In this document: positions 56,497 to 64,000 of the stretch, piece after piece
Position numbering within the stretch: the stretch's first letter is position 1
Layout of the letters: every line of letters begins with the position of its first letter
NCBI RefSeq assembly: GCF_041438865.1
Contig: NZ_CP109450.1
Coordinates: 7,839,630 to 7,903,629, forward strand
Origin: Streptomyces sp. NBC_01471
GTDB taxonomy: Bacteria; Actinomycetota; Actinomycetes; Streptomycetales; Streptomycetaceae
Length of the DNA stretch: 64,000 nucleotides
Reading direction: 5' to 3'
The notes under the pieces: model-generated
Databases searched by the model: none
What the model saw: only the letters and a program-made list of their open reading frames with translations
Told to the model about the DNA's origin: nothing
Made by a program: the position numbers and the translations under genes

Positions 56497-57483
56497 TCAG
56501 GGGTGACGGGTGGACAGCGGGCGGTACACCTCGACCGCGAGGTCCTTCATCACCGCAGTGGCGATGTCAGCGAGCGCGGACACCGCGATCGAGACGAGAT
56601 AGCGGCCGACGGAGAACCAGGCCACCGCCGTGGCCGGTGCTCCGTCCTGGTTGGCGGGCAGCAGGTAGCCGCGGGCCGCCGGCACGCCGACGTCCACCGC
56701 GGAGGGATTCATGACCGCGAGGATCGATGTGCAGTCCGACGCGCCGCCGAGTTCAACCACGATCGCGTGTGCGATGCCCTGGCCCTCCTGCTCACCCCCG
56801 TCCTCCGCGCTGCTGTTGTGCTCTGGGCCGACGATCGGCCATGACGTGATCCAGCCACCGCGCAGCCCGTGACTCATCAACATCAGCCGCTGTTCGCGCT
56901 GTTCGGTGAAGCTCGAGTAGCCGGCCGGCATGTCGTAGCGCGCACTGATGGGTCCGGAACGCAGCGGCTCCGCGCGCCGCCCGGCCAGCACCGGTTCGGT
57001 CGGTAGGAGGGTCGAGTGGTCGATCCGGCCCGGGGACGCGTCCTCACCACAGCCGTCCGCTCGCGCGTCCCGGGCGGTGTCCGCGGCGGTGTCGTCGTCG
57101 GCGAGCAGGGCTGCGAACACGATGGACATGGCCGCGACACGGTCCTCGTCCGGGTCGGTTCCGGTCCGGCCGGCCTCCTGCGAAGCCGTGGTGAGCAGCT
57201 TGGTCAACAGTTCCTGCTCCTCCCGGAACACTTCGGCTCCGGCCGCGGTCATTCGGACCCAGGTCCGCGGCCGCCGGTTCTCGAACACCTTCTCCGTGGT
57301 GATGTAGCCGTGCTCCTCCAGCACGCCCAGGTGGCGGCTCAGGCTGCCGTTGGACTGCCCCAGAGCGTCCCGCAACTGCGAGAACGTGCACGGTCCACGT
57401 CGGTCGACGATGGCCAAGACGCCGAGGCGTACTCGCTGGTGAACCACTTCGCGCAACCCTGACTCGGGCTCTTGCTCCGCCAC
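56497..57483 (-). CDS. Winged-helix transcriptional regulator with C-terminal domain
   Basis: The 328-residue protein has an N-terminal ArsR/HTH_34-type winged helix: RLGVLAIVDRRGPCTFSQLR, DALGQSNGSLSRHLGVLEEH and the wing FENRRPRTWVRMTAAGAEVF. A ~200-residue C-terminal part follows (MPAGYSSFTEQREQRLMLMS, then VAWFSVGRYLVSIAVSALAD) that I do not recognise. The usual family is only ~100 residues, so this is a fusion with a possible sensor domain. GTG 57483 has AGGAG 5 nt upstream. It is divergent from a GGT-like gene with a palindromic operator in the shared promoter, so it is probably an autoregulated repressor. Confidence 0.82.
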   Translation of the reverse strand: MAEQEPESGLREVVHQRVRLGVLAIVDRRGPCTFSQLRDALGQSNGSLSRHLGVLEEHGYITTEKVFENRRPRTWVRMTAAGAEVFREEQELLTKLLTTASQEAGRTGTDPDEDRVAAMSIVFAALLADDDTAADTARDARADGCGEDASPGRIDHSTLLPTEPVLAGRRAEPLRSGPISARYDMPAGYSSFTEQREQRLMLMSHGLRGGWITSWPIVGPEHNSSAEDGGEQEGQGIAHAIVVELGGASDCTSILAVMNPSAVDVGVPAARGYLLPANQDGAPATAVAWFSVGRYLVSIAVSALADIATAVMKDLAVEVYRPLSTRHP

Positions 57484-57500
57484 TTGAACTCCTGATCCAT

Positions 57501-57525
57501 GTGTAGTCTCAAATTGAGACTACAC
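57501..57525. promoter_or_regulatory. Operator palindrome between regulator and GGT-like gene
   Basis: GTGTAGTCTCA and TGAGACTACAC are perfect 11-bp arms around AAT. The palindrome lies 18 nt from the regulator start and 24 nt from the GGT-like start, where it can block both. It is the natural binding site for the winged-helix regulator. Confidence 0.8.
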
Positions 57526-57549
57526 TCCAAAAGGGAAAGGTCGGTAAAC

Positions 57550-59115
57550 GTGACTGACAAGCTCGATCCCAGTGGCTGGGATCCCGGGGAACGCGCGCAC
57601 GCCCTGGACTGGCGGAACGTCGGACTCGATCCGCGCTCCGCCTGCGCGACCGGGACGTCGGGGGCCTTGGTCGGGTCCACCGGCCCCTTCGCCACCCTCG
57701 CCGGCCGCTATACCCTCGACGCCGCAGGCAGCGCCACCGATGCCGTGCTGACTACCGCCTTCACCCAGATCGCGCTGTCTTTGGGCTCATGGGTCAGCTA
57801 CGCCGGACTGTTCGGCATGGTGCACCACGAGGCCGCCACCGGAGCAACGACCAGCGTGTCCGCCGGATTCAGGACCTTCGCCGGAGAAACCCACCCGCTG
57901 GAGATCCCGCCCGCCCCGCAACCGAGCGGACGCACCGCCCTGGTCCCCGGATTCATCGCAGGCGCCTACGCCGCCCACACCCGCTCGGGCCGACTGCCCT
58001 GGGAGCAGCTCTGGTCACCCGCGCGGTACCTGCTCGAACGGGGTGTCCCAGTCACCGAGCACCTCTCGCGTCTACTTGCCCAGCGAGCCGATGTCCTCAC
58101 CCGCACCGACGAGGGCCGCGCCGCATTCGCTGCGCAAGGACGGCTACCGCGGGCCGGCGAACTCTTCACCCAGCAGCGTCTGGCGGCCACCGCCGCGGCC
58201 CTCGCCGAACACGGACCGGACTGGATGTATCAGGGGCCCTGGGCGGAGCACTTCGTATCGGCGGTGCGCAGGGAGGGAGGCCAGGCGAGCATGGAGGATC
58301 TCGCGGGCTACCGGGCCCGCTGCGGCGAACCGGCACGCGGGTCCTTCGCAGGCCACGAGATCGCGACCCTGCCCGCCCCGGACACCGGTGGGACCAATCT
58401 GCTCGCCAACCTCGCACGGCTGGAGACAGCCGAGATCGGCGAACCCGCACAGGACCCGCACGCCCTGGCCGGATTCCTCACGGCCCTCAACGGCTCGCCC
58501 TCGACCGGCAGCCACTCCGACTACGTGCTAGCCGTCGACGCCGAGGGCAACCTCGCCGCACTGTGCCACAGCATCAACACCGCGATGTGGGGCACCACCG
58601 GCATCGTCGTGGACGGCATCCCCCTCCCCGACCCGGCGGCATTCCAGCAGCCGCTCCTCGCCGAACTCACCCCCGGGGACCACCTCCCCATGCCCGTCGA
58701 GCCCGCCATTGCCTTGCGCGAGGGTCGCCCCGTCCTCGCCTGCAGCAGCATCGGCGTCGGACTGCACCCGGCCACCGTGCTCGGTCTGCACCGCGTTCTC
58801 GCCCTCGAACAACCTCTCGCGGCGGCGGTCGATGCCCCGCTGGTCCACGGCCACGACATCATCATGGGCGACTCGGTGACCTCCATACTGGCCCACCGCG
58901 AACTGCCGACGCCCAGCCGAGTCATCGACGACTGCTTCCCCGACGCGTGTCTGGAGGCGGCTCGCGACGCTGGACACGCCGTGACGCCACGATCCGCCGA
59001 TGACCCGACGCTGCCCCGCGGTTTCTGGGCCGCGATCACCACCGATCCCGATACCGGGGTGCACACCGCAGCACGTACCCCGTACGGCCAAGGCCCGGCG
59101 CGCACGATCGGATGA
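57550..59115 (+). CDS. Gamma-glutamyltransferase-like protein, nucleophile motif altered
   Basis: The 521-residue cytoplasmic protein follows the GGT fold: GRYTLDAAGSATDAVLTTAF (compare GGNAxDAAVA), EDLAGYRARCGEPARGSFAG, TLPAPDTGGTNLLANLARLE, and VDAEGNLAALCHSINTAMWG after the site of autoprocessing. Canonical GGTs have TTH at the cleavage site. Here the sequence is STGSHSDYVLAVD, so the threonine nucleophile seems replaced, perhaps by serine. No signal peptide is present, unlike most bacterial GGTs. GTG 57550 is the likely start; an in-frame ATG at 57499 lies in the operator. Function could be a non-processed amidohydrolase or a non-enzymatic relative. Confidence 0.82.
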   Translation: MTDKLDPSGWDPGERAHALDWRNVGLDPRSACATGTSGALVGSTGPFATLAGRYTLDAAGSATDAVLTTAFTQIALSLGSWVSYAGLFGMVHHEAATGATTSVSAGFRTFAGETHPLEIPPAPQPSGRTALVPGFIAGAYAAHTRSGRLPWEQLWSPARYLLERGVPVTEHLSRLLAQRADVLTRTDEGRAAFAAQGRLPRAGELFTQQRLAATAAALAEHGPDWMYQGPWAEHFVSAVRREGGQASMEDLAGYRARCGEPARGSFAGHEIATLPAPDTGGTNLLANLARLETAEIGEPAQDPHALAGFLTALNGSPSTGSHSDYVLAVDAEGNLAALCHSINTAMWGTTGIVVDGIPLPDPAAFQQPLLAELTPGDHLPMPVEPAIALREGRPVLACSSIGVGLHPATVLGLHRVLALEQPLAAAVDAPLVHGHDIIMGDSVTSILAHRELPTPSRVIDDCFPDACLEAARDAGHAVTPRSADDPTLPRGFWAAITTDPDTGVHTAARTPYGQGPARTIG

Positions 59116-59194
59116 CCGACAGGAGCACACACCATGTAGTGCTGGCTGCATGAGTCGATCGCGCGTCTCCTGTCGACGCAGCGATAAGTCACGA

Positions 59195-59232
59195 GGGGCT
59201 ATCAGGAATCAATGATGATTCCTGATAGCCCC
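59195..59232 (+). terminator. Strong hairpin after GGT-like gene
   Basis: Perfect 17-bp arms (GGGGCTATCAGGAATCA and its complement) enclose the 4-nt loop ATGA. It lies 80 nt after the GGT-like stop and 40 nt before the IS256 end, so it fits a terminator. Confidence 0.7.
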
Positions 59233-59270
59233 AACGGTTCACTCACTACGTCGGCAGACCGTCACGAACG

Positions 59271-60098
59271 GGACTGTAAAACGTTCGGTGTAACTCCCGA
59301 TCATGAAAGATGCATCGATGCCCAGCAACAATGTGACCGGGGCCGAGCCCGTCGAGCCGTCTGAGACGACCCCTTCGAAGTCTGTGGACGACCGGTTGAT
59401 CGACGAGCTGGTGGGCCGGGCTCAGGCCGAGGTCCTGCAGCTGACCGGCGAAGGCGGGCTGCTCCAGCAGCTGACGAAGCGGCTCCTGGAGTCCGCTCTC
59501 GAGGGTGAGATCACCGATCACCTCGGCTATGACAAGCACGATCCGGCGGGGAAGAACGGCGGCAACTCCCGCAACGGCACCCGCGCCAAGACCGTACTGA
59601 CCGATGTCGGCCCGGTGGAGATCACCGTGCCCCGCGACCGCGACGGCTCCTTCGAACCGAAGATCGTCAAGAAGCGGCAGAAGCGGCAGAAGCGTCTGAC
59701 CGGCGTCGACGAGATGGTCATCTCACTCGCGGCGAAGGGCCTGACCACCGGCGAGGTCCAGGCCCATCCCGCCGAGGTCTACGGCGCCGATGTATCCCGC
59801 CAGACGATCTCCACGATCACCGACAAGGTCCTCGAGGGCATGGCCGAAAATGGCAGAACCGGCCCCTGGACGCCGTTTACCCGGTGGTCTTCATCGACGC
59901 CATCCACGTGAAGATCCGCGACGGTGCGGTCGCCAACCGGCCCATCTACACGTGGCTCTGGCGGTCACGGCCGAGGGCCGGCGGGACATCCTCGGGCTGT
60001 GGGCCGGCGATGGCGGCAGGGTGCCAAGCACTGGATGCACATCCTCACCGAGATCAAGAACCGCGGCGTGAACGACGTCCTCATGCTCGTCTGCGACG
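59271..60098 (+). pseudogene. IS256-family transposase, frameshifted and truncated
   Basis: From the IS end at 59271 (GGACTGTAAAACGTTCGGTG) the frame starts at ATG 59303. It reads LIDELVGRAQAEVLQLTGEG, YDKHDPAGKNGGNSRNGTRA, VLTDVGPVEITVPRDRDGSF and LTGVDEMVISLAAKGLTTGE, the IS256 (mutator) signature. It then shifts frame near 59855, 59950 and 60015 (VVFIDAIHVKIRDG, VALAVTAEGRRDILGLWAGD and KHWMHILTEIKNRGVNDVLM). It is cut at VCDG by the IS5-type insertion; the 3' part is not found beyond it. A 6-bp tandem duplication gives KRQKRQKR. Inactive. Confidence 0.88.
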
Positions 60099-61028
60099 GA
60101 GCCTTTTCCAACCTGGCCGGACTGGTGGCCAGTTGGACAGGTGGGGCGGTGTCTGGATGTGAGGAAGCTCCTGGTAGACGGGTTCACGACCAAGATCGCC
60201 TGTCTGCCAGAAGCTTCCGCGTGCTTGTCTACCCGTCCGGCGTCGATGTGTCCAGCTCGACCTTGCGCTACCTGGCCACTCACCTGCGGATCCACCGCCA
60301 GGAACGCGGAAACGCGCTGGCGTCGCGTGAGCGCGGGCCGTCAGGCCCTGCTCGTCCTGGCACACCTGCGCTGCGGCCATACCTACGCCCAGCTCGCCGC
60401 CGGCTTCGGCGTCGGCACCGCCACCGCCTACCGGTACGTCGGCACCGCCACCGCCTACCGGTACGTCATCGAGGCCATCGACGTCCTGGCCGCTCTCGCG
60501 CCGACCCTCGCCGAAGCGATGAAGACCGCCTCCACCAAGGCGTTCGTGATCCTGGACGGCACGCTGCTGCCGATCGACCGGACAGCGGCCGACCGGCCCT
60601 TCCACTCCGGGAAACACAAGAAACACGGCATGAACGTGCAGGTCATCACCGATCCGATGGGGCGACTGCTGTGGGCCTCGCCCGCCCTGCCCGGCACCGT
60701 CCACGACATCAAGACCGCCCGCACCCACGGCATCCTCGACGCCCTGACCGAAGCCGGCCTCGAATGCTTCGCCGACAAGGGCTACCGCGGCACCGGCGGC
60801 ACCATACGACTGCCCTACTGGGGCCGCTGGGACACGCTCTCCGCAGGCCAACAAGCCGTCAACCGCTCCCACGCAAAGATCCGCGCACTCGTCGAGCAGG
60901 CCATGGCCACCCTGAAGAGCTGGCGCCTCCTGCGCAAGCTCCGCTGCAGCACCACCCGCATCACCCACCTCGTCCAGACCATCCTCACCCTGCACCTGAC
61001 CTGCTCAAACCGAGGTTGGAAAAGGCTC
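60099..61028 (+). mobile_element. IS5-type insertion sequence nested in IS256-type gene
   Basis: The ends are GAGCCTTTTCCAACCT (60099-60114) and its exact complement (61013-61028), giving a 930-bp element. The transposase begins at GTG 60221 (LVYPSGVDVSSSTLRYLATH). It shifts frame near 60310 (GGAAACGCG) and continues AGRQALLVLAHLRCGHTYAQ, FVILDGTLLPIDRTAADRPF, GKHKKHGMNVQVITDPMG, GLECFADKGYRGTGG and a C-terminal IRALVEQAMATLKSWRLL. An exact 27-bp tandem duplication (60411-60464) repeats GTATAYRYV. The same frameshift exists in the truncated copy at 55130-55613. Confidence 0.88.
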
Positions 61029-61387
61029 AGTGGCCTGCGTGTTCGGCTGGCGGCCAGTTCTGCGCCGAGGGCGGCTTCCACCATTGTCAGCTCTGCTGCC
61101 CGGCCGAGCACCGGTCGCAGCCGACCGGCCAGCCAGACGAGCACGATGCCCATCAGTGCGCGGACACCGGTGCGGCGATGACGGCCAGATGCGGAGCGGC
61201 GTCCCACAGTCACTCGGTGATGTCGCCCGAGGACATCAGCGCGGTGATCGTGCCCGTATCTGCCGCTGCGCCGCCTTTCAGGCTTTGCCCTGAGTTCAGG
61301 GGGACGAAGAGGCCGGGGGAACGGAGGTCCGGAGTACTTAGGTCCGGAGTACTTCCGGCCGCTCCACCGGCCGCCTTCAGTTGATGT
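61029..61387. other. Debris between IS element and putative immunity gene
   Basis: On the minus strand 61029-61180 reads RTGVRALMGIVLVWLAGRLR then PVLGRAAELTMVEAALGAEL, apparently a fragment of a membrane protein. A 15-bp exact tandem duplication (AGGTCCGGAGTACTT) occupies 61325-61354. No complete gene. Confidence 0.4.
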
Positions 61388-62134
61388 CTAAAGCTCCTGG
61401 TCACCTTGCCAGGTGACTGACGTCAGAGGGGCAATCTCACTGTTCGCCAGGCCCTTGTAGGTCACCGTCCGCTCGGGACCGAGCTCGTGCGCGACCTGTT
61501 GTGCCAGGCCATGTCCCTCGAGGAACAGCCGCTGCCACTCATCGTCGTACTTGCCTTCCTCCCGGTCCCGCACGTCCAGGTTCAATGTGATGTCGATGTT
61601 CTTCGCCCACGCGTACAGATCGGCGACGAGACCGTCGGACAGAGCTAGTGCGGCGGCTGGATCGTCGGGGGCGAAGTCCCCGAATCCTTCGGCACGGAGT
61701 GGGGCGAATTTGAACTCGCCCTCGACCGTGATGTGTACGGGGGGCGGTGCTGGTCTGCCGTGGCTGTCGCGCTCCCAGTGGAGGCGGTCGCAGCTCCAGC
61801 ACACCCATTTCGCCGTCTTGTGGCGCTCGTCCCAGTAGCGCACGGCTCGCGACGACCCGAGATGTGTGGCCAGGCGCCGGGCTGCTGTCAGGCCCTGTTT
61901 GACGTGCTTGCGCAGTGCCGGACGGGAGGTGAAGCCCTCCGGCGGCCGGGACAGTGACCAGGAGCGCAGTGCGTCCGCCAGGTCCGCCGGGAGGTCCAGC
62001 CGGGAATCGTCCAGCGGGACTTCACGTGTGAACGTACGGAGGTCGTCGCAGACCGCGGCATCCTGCGGCTCGTAGAGAGGAGACGGCTCGCCTCGGGCCT
62101 GCACAAGGAGGTCTCGCGGTTCTTTGGGTGTCAT
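61388..62134 (-). CDS. Putative immunity protein for adjacent polymorphic toxin
   Basis: The 248-residue soluble protein (RYWDERHKTAKWVCWSCDRL, then KNIDITLNLDVRDREEGKYD) has a CxxC pair and no membrane segment. I do not recognise its family. Its ATG overlaps the stop of the upstream toxin C-terminal domain (ATGA), the usual arrangement of toxin and cognate immunity genes, so an immunity role is inferred from context only. Codon bias is slightly less GC-rich than neighbours. Confidence 0.65.
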   Translation of the reverse strand: MTPKEPRDLLVQARGEPSPLYEPQDAAVCDDLRTFTREVPLDDSRLDLPADLADALRSWSLSRPPEGFTSRPALRKHVKQGLTAARRLATHLGSSRAVRYWDERHKTAKWVCWSCDRLHWERDSHGRPAPPPVHITVEGEFKFAPLRAEGFGDFAPDDPAAALALSDGLVADLYAWAKNIDITLNLDVRDREEGKYDDEWQRLFLEGHGLAQQVAHELGPERTVTYKGLANSEIAPLTSVTWQGDQEL

Positions 62135-63261
62135 ACCGGGTTCGCTCCGATCACGTATCCGTTGTCGCCCACGGTAATAGCCACGCGCTGGGACTTGCCG
62201 TTGAAGACGATCTCGAAGATCGGCCTGCGGTCCCCTGGTAGCCGACCTTCGTGCCCTCAGTTAGGGCCTTCTTCACGAGGGCCTGGATGTCCTCCACCCG
62301 GACCCCCGAGGTCGCGAACTCCCCCGCGTGCCGGAGAACGATGTGGGTCAGGCCCTTCTTGGCTGTGCCCTTCTCAAGCCAAGCAAGGGGCACACCGGGT
62401 TTGGCGTACTCGGTCACCCAGATCGTGTCGGCTCTGTTGAAACTCACGCCGGCTTCCTGAAGCTTCTTCAGCAGCTTGGGGTCAAGGGTGCCACTGGCTA
62501 TCTTGGCCCGTTCAGCTACGCCGGCCGCGATACGCAACCCCATGCCCGACGCGCTGGTCGCGGCGCCGATCCCTGTGATGCCCTTCTCCCCGAGGATCTT
62601 CTTCAGATCCGCGAGTACCTCGGCAGCACTCTCACCTGTCTTGATCGCGTGTTCGGCGCGGGTGGCGAGTTTGACGGCTTCGGCTAGCTTCGTGGCGACC
62701 GAGGAGGGTACGAACGTCGCGGCGGCCCAGGCTCAGCTGGACTTGTCACCGTGGTAACACCTGGCGACATCACCGAGCACGATTTCGTAGAGGACGGTGC
62801 CGACCATTTCGCCGAAGAGGTTCTGCCATCCGATCCGGGTGATATCACCGAAGGAGAAGTGGTGCGTCCAGTTGGTCTTCTGATCCCGGAGCGGCTCCGT
62901 GCCGAGAAATATCGTGTCCGTCTTTGGGCACCCGGCCTCGGTGGCGGGGACGTTGGGATTCGCGCAGAGGTAGTAGCTGACCGTCAGATCAAGGTGCAGC
63001 TCGTACGTCACCGTGCAGCCCTGGGGTACGGCGGGCCAGTGACGCGGTGGCCTTGGACGCGGCGGTGGCGGCGTCGGCCGGACGGGCGTCGGCCGCGTAT
63101 CCGGCGGGGTTGGCGGCGGACTGGTAGGCGGCCTTGGTGTCATCCGCCGCCTTGTCGGCGAGGGCTTTGGCGGTGGCGGCTTCCTCCACCGCGTTCTTGG
63201 CATGGGCGTTGGCGACGGCCTTCTGGTGCCGTACCTGACTGACTTCGCCGGAGACTGCCGC
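62131..63261 (-). pseudogene. Polymorphic toxin C-terminal region, decayed
   Basis: Read on the minus strand, 63261 to about 63040 encodes an Ala-rich helical segment of the ALF-repeat type (EEAATAKALADKAADDTKAA). A frameshift follows, then CTVTYELHLDLTVSYYLC and TRIGWQNLFGEMVGTVLYEI. An in-frame TGA at 62733-62735 interrupts DKSS*AWAAATF, probably a former Trp or Cys codon. The C-terminal toxin-like domain follows: LTHIVLRHAGEFATSGVRVE, then, after a missing G in a run of four (62232-62235), RRPIFEIVFNGKSQRVAITV and GDNGYVIGANPV. At least one nonsense and two frameshifts break it, and the N-terminal export and delivery part is absent. The C-terminal domain resembles RHS/CDI-type toxin tips, activity unknown. 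Confidence 0.72.
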
Positions 63262-63865
63262 TTACGCCCGCCACAGCCAGCCCGGTCCGATCCGAAGCGG
63301 CATACATAACGCAAACTATCTGTAACGCCCCAAGTGCAGTGGTATGACGGCTGCCTGGGTCTCAGGTTCGAGGCTGTCAGCTATCAGCAGTGGCTGTGCT
63401 CGACTGTGTGGTCGCCCACTTGCGGGTCTGAGTAATGGGTGGCGTTGGGGTTGTAGCAGGTGTTGTCGGATAGCTGTGGGTGTCTGGCCTGGGGTTGGCT
63501 GGTGATGTCATCGAGATGATGCGTTGTTGGTGACTCCACCGTGTGTCTGTCCTGGACGGCGTGGTGCAGATCGGACCTGGCCTGTCGTCACGTCGTCCCG
63601 CTTCGGTAGGGAATAGTCAGTGGACTAGACCACTTGATGGTATATCAAGTGTGCTCATCGCGGCTTCGCTGCCCGGTCGAGGGGAGTCTTGTCTCGGGTA
63701 TAGATCGACTGCATAATGTGACGGTAGGGTAGTTGAAGAGCGGCCACGGAGTGGACAGCCGGCCAACACCGGCAACCTGCACCCATGGAGACGAGGCCAC
63801 TGAAACCCCCAACTCCTCACACAAACACACCTCCTGAGCCACCGTCACACATAGCCAGCCAGGTT
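63262..63865. other. Gene-free subterminal stretch
   Basis: No frame here shows Streptomyces codon bias. The plus strand from 63350 to 63560 is unusually G+T-rich. A hairpin CACTTGAT-GGTAT-ATCAAGTG lies at 63631-63651. Confidence 0.55.
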
Positions 63866-63986
63866 CGGCCGGAGGCCGGGCCTTTCGGGCCGGAGGCCCG
63901 GTGTCACCGAAGGTGACAACGCTTCAAGCGCCGAAGGCGCCAAGGGCGCGGAGCGCCCGGCATCTTTGACGGCCCGTAGGGCCGTC
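63866..63986. repeat. Telomere-like array of hairpins with GNA triloops
   Basis: Six perfect stems with GNA loops follow each other. They are CGGCC-GGA-GGCCG (63866-63878), CGGGCC-GGA-GGCCCG (63886-63900), TGTCACC-GAA-GGTGACA (63902-63918), GCGCC-GAA-GGCGC (63928-63940), GGGCGC-GGA-GCGCCC (63944-63958) and GACGGCCC-GTA-GGGCCGTC (63968-63986). CGCT-TCA-AGCG lies between the third and fourth. Each GNA loop is closed by a C-G pair. Series of distinct palindromes with such purine-rich triloops are characteristic of Streptomyces linear replicon ends. The sequence is not the common archetypal telomere as I remember it. Confidence 0.7.
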
Positions 63987-64000
63987 GCGTCGTGTCTCCG

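Noticed and set aside
63617..63848. Two overlapping 67-residue minus-strand frames near the right edge
   Set aside because: Codon use unlike Streptomyces genes, no ribosome site, and the region is gene-free subterminal sequence.
1..64000. CRISPR arrays, rRNA and tRNA genes
   Set aside because: No regularly spaced direct repeats, rRNA sequence or cloverleaf with TTCRA arm could be seen by reading; a covariance-model search would be decisive for tRNA.

Overview
The window is high-GC actinobacterial DNA and almost certainly Streptomyces. Codon third positions are mostly G or C, TTG and GTG starts are frequent, TTA codons are rare, and the gene families are typical of the genus: MbtH-linked NRPS, Tap-type secreted peptidase, LuxR-LAL regulator, DHA2 exporters. 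From about 19 kb to the right edge it looks like a chromosome arm or linear-plasmid terminus. Insertion sequences, decayed genes and polymorphic-toxin debris accumulate there. The last ~150 bases are a row of short perfect hairpins closed by GNA triloops, which is how Streptomyces telomeres look.

Region 1 (1-18.7 kb) is a nonribosomal peptide cluster. A divergent, partly visible gene on the minus strand fuses an AMP-binding ligase to an aldehyde-dehydrogenase-type domain. The plus strand carries a two-protein NRPS (A-T-C-A-T, then C-A-T-C), MbtH, an MFS exporter, a methyltransferase, a type II thioesterase and a P450, mostly closely spaced or overlapping. The A-domain signatures read by eye predict Ser for A2 and Thr for A3; A1 is atypical. 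There is no TE domain, and the chain ends in a condensation-type domain. Both divergent arms have early TTA codons, suggesting bldA control. A small methyltransferase follows after a gap.

Region 2 (18.7-38.7 kb) is a patchwork. It holds recombinase and IS debris, a PH-domain membrane protein, a nitrilase-family hydrolase beside a frameshifted transposase, a GNAT acetyltransferase, an S9 peptidase, a large secreted S8 protease, a response regulator-histidine kinase-lipoprotein operon, IS256 and TetR remnants, a Tap-like tripeptidyl aminopeptidase with a strong terminator, and an IS110 element.

Region 3 (38.7-47.5 kb) holds a second GNAT protein, a large ATP-binding LuxR regulator, a small membrane protein overlapping a DHA2-type MFS exporter, a carotenoid/stilbene cleavage dioxygenase and a frameshifted aldehyde dehydrogenase. 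The last two could act in sequence: oxidative C=C cleavage to aldehydes, then oxidation to acids.

Region 4 (47.8-55.1 kb) is a compact divergent locus. A FOXRED2-like flavoprotein, an FMN alpha-hydroxy-acid oxidase, a P450 with an N-terminal membrane segment and a cation/proton antiporter lie on the minus strand. A stand-alone AMP-binding ligase lies on the plus strand. A CRP-like palindrome sits between them. I do not recognise this set as a described pathway.

Region 5 (55.1-64 kb) carries a truncated IS, a VC0807-like membrane protein, a winged-helix regulator divergent from a gamma-glutamyltransferase-like protein with an excellent operator palindrome between them, an IS5-type element nested in a decayed IS256-type gene, a putative immunity gene coupled to a decayed polymorphic toxin, and the telomere-like hairpin array. 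Four otherwise intact genes are broken by one-base changes in homopolymer runs, so base-call errors should be excluded before they are called pseudogenes.
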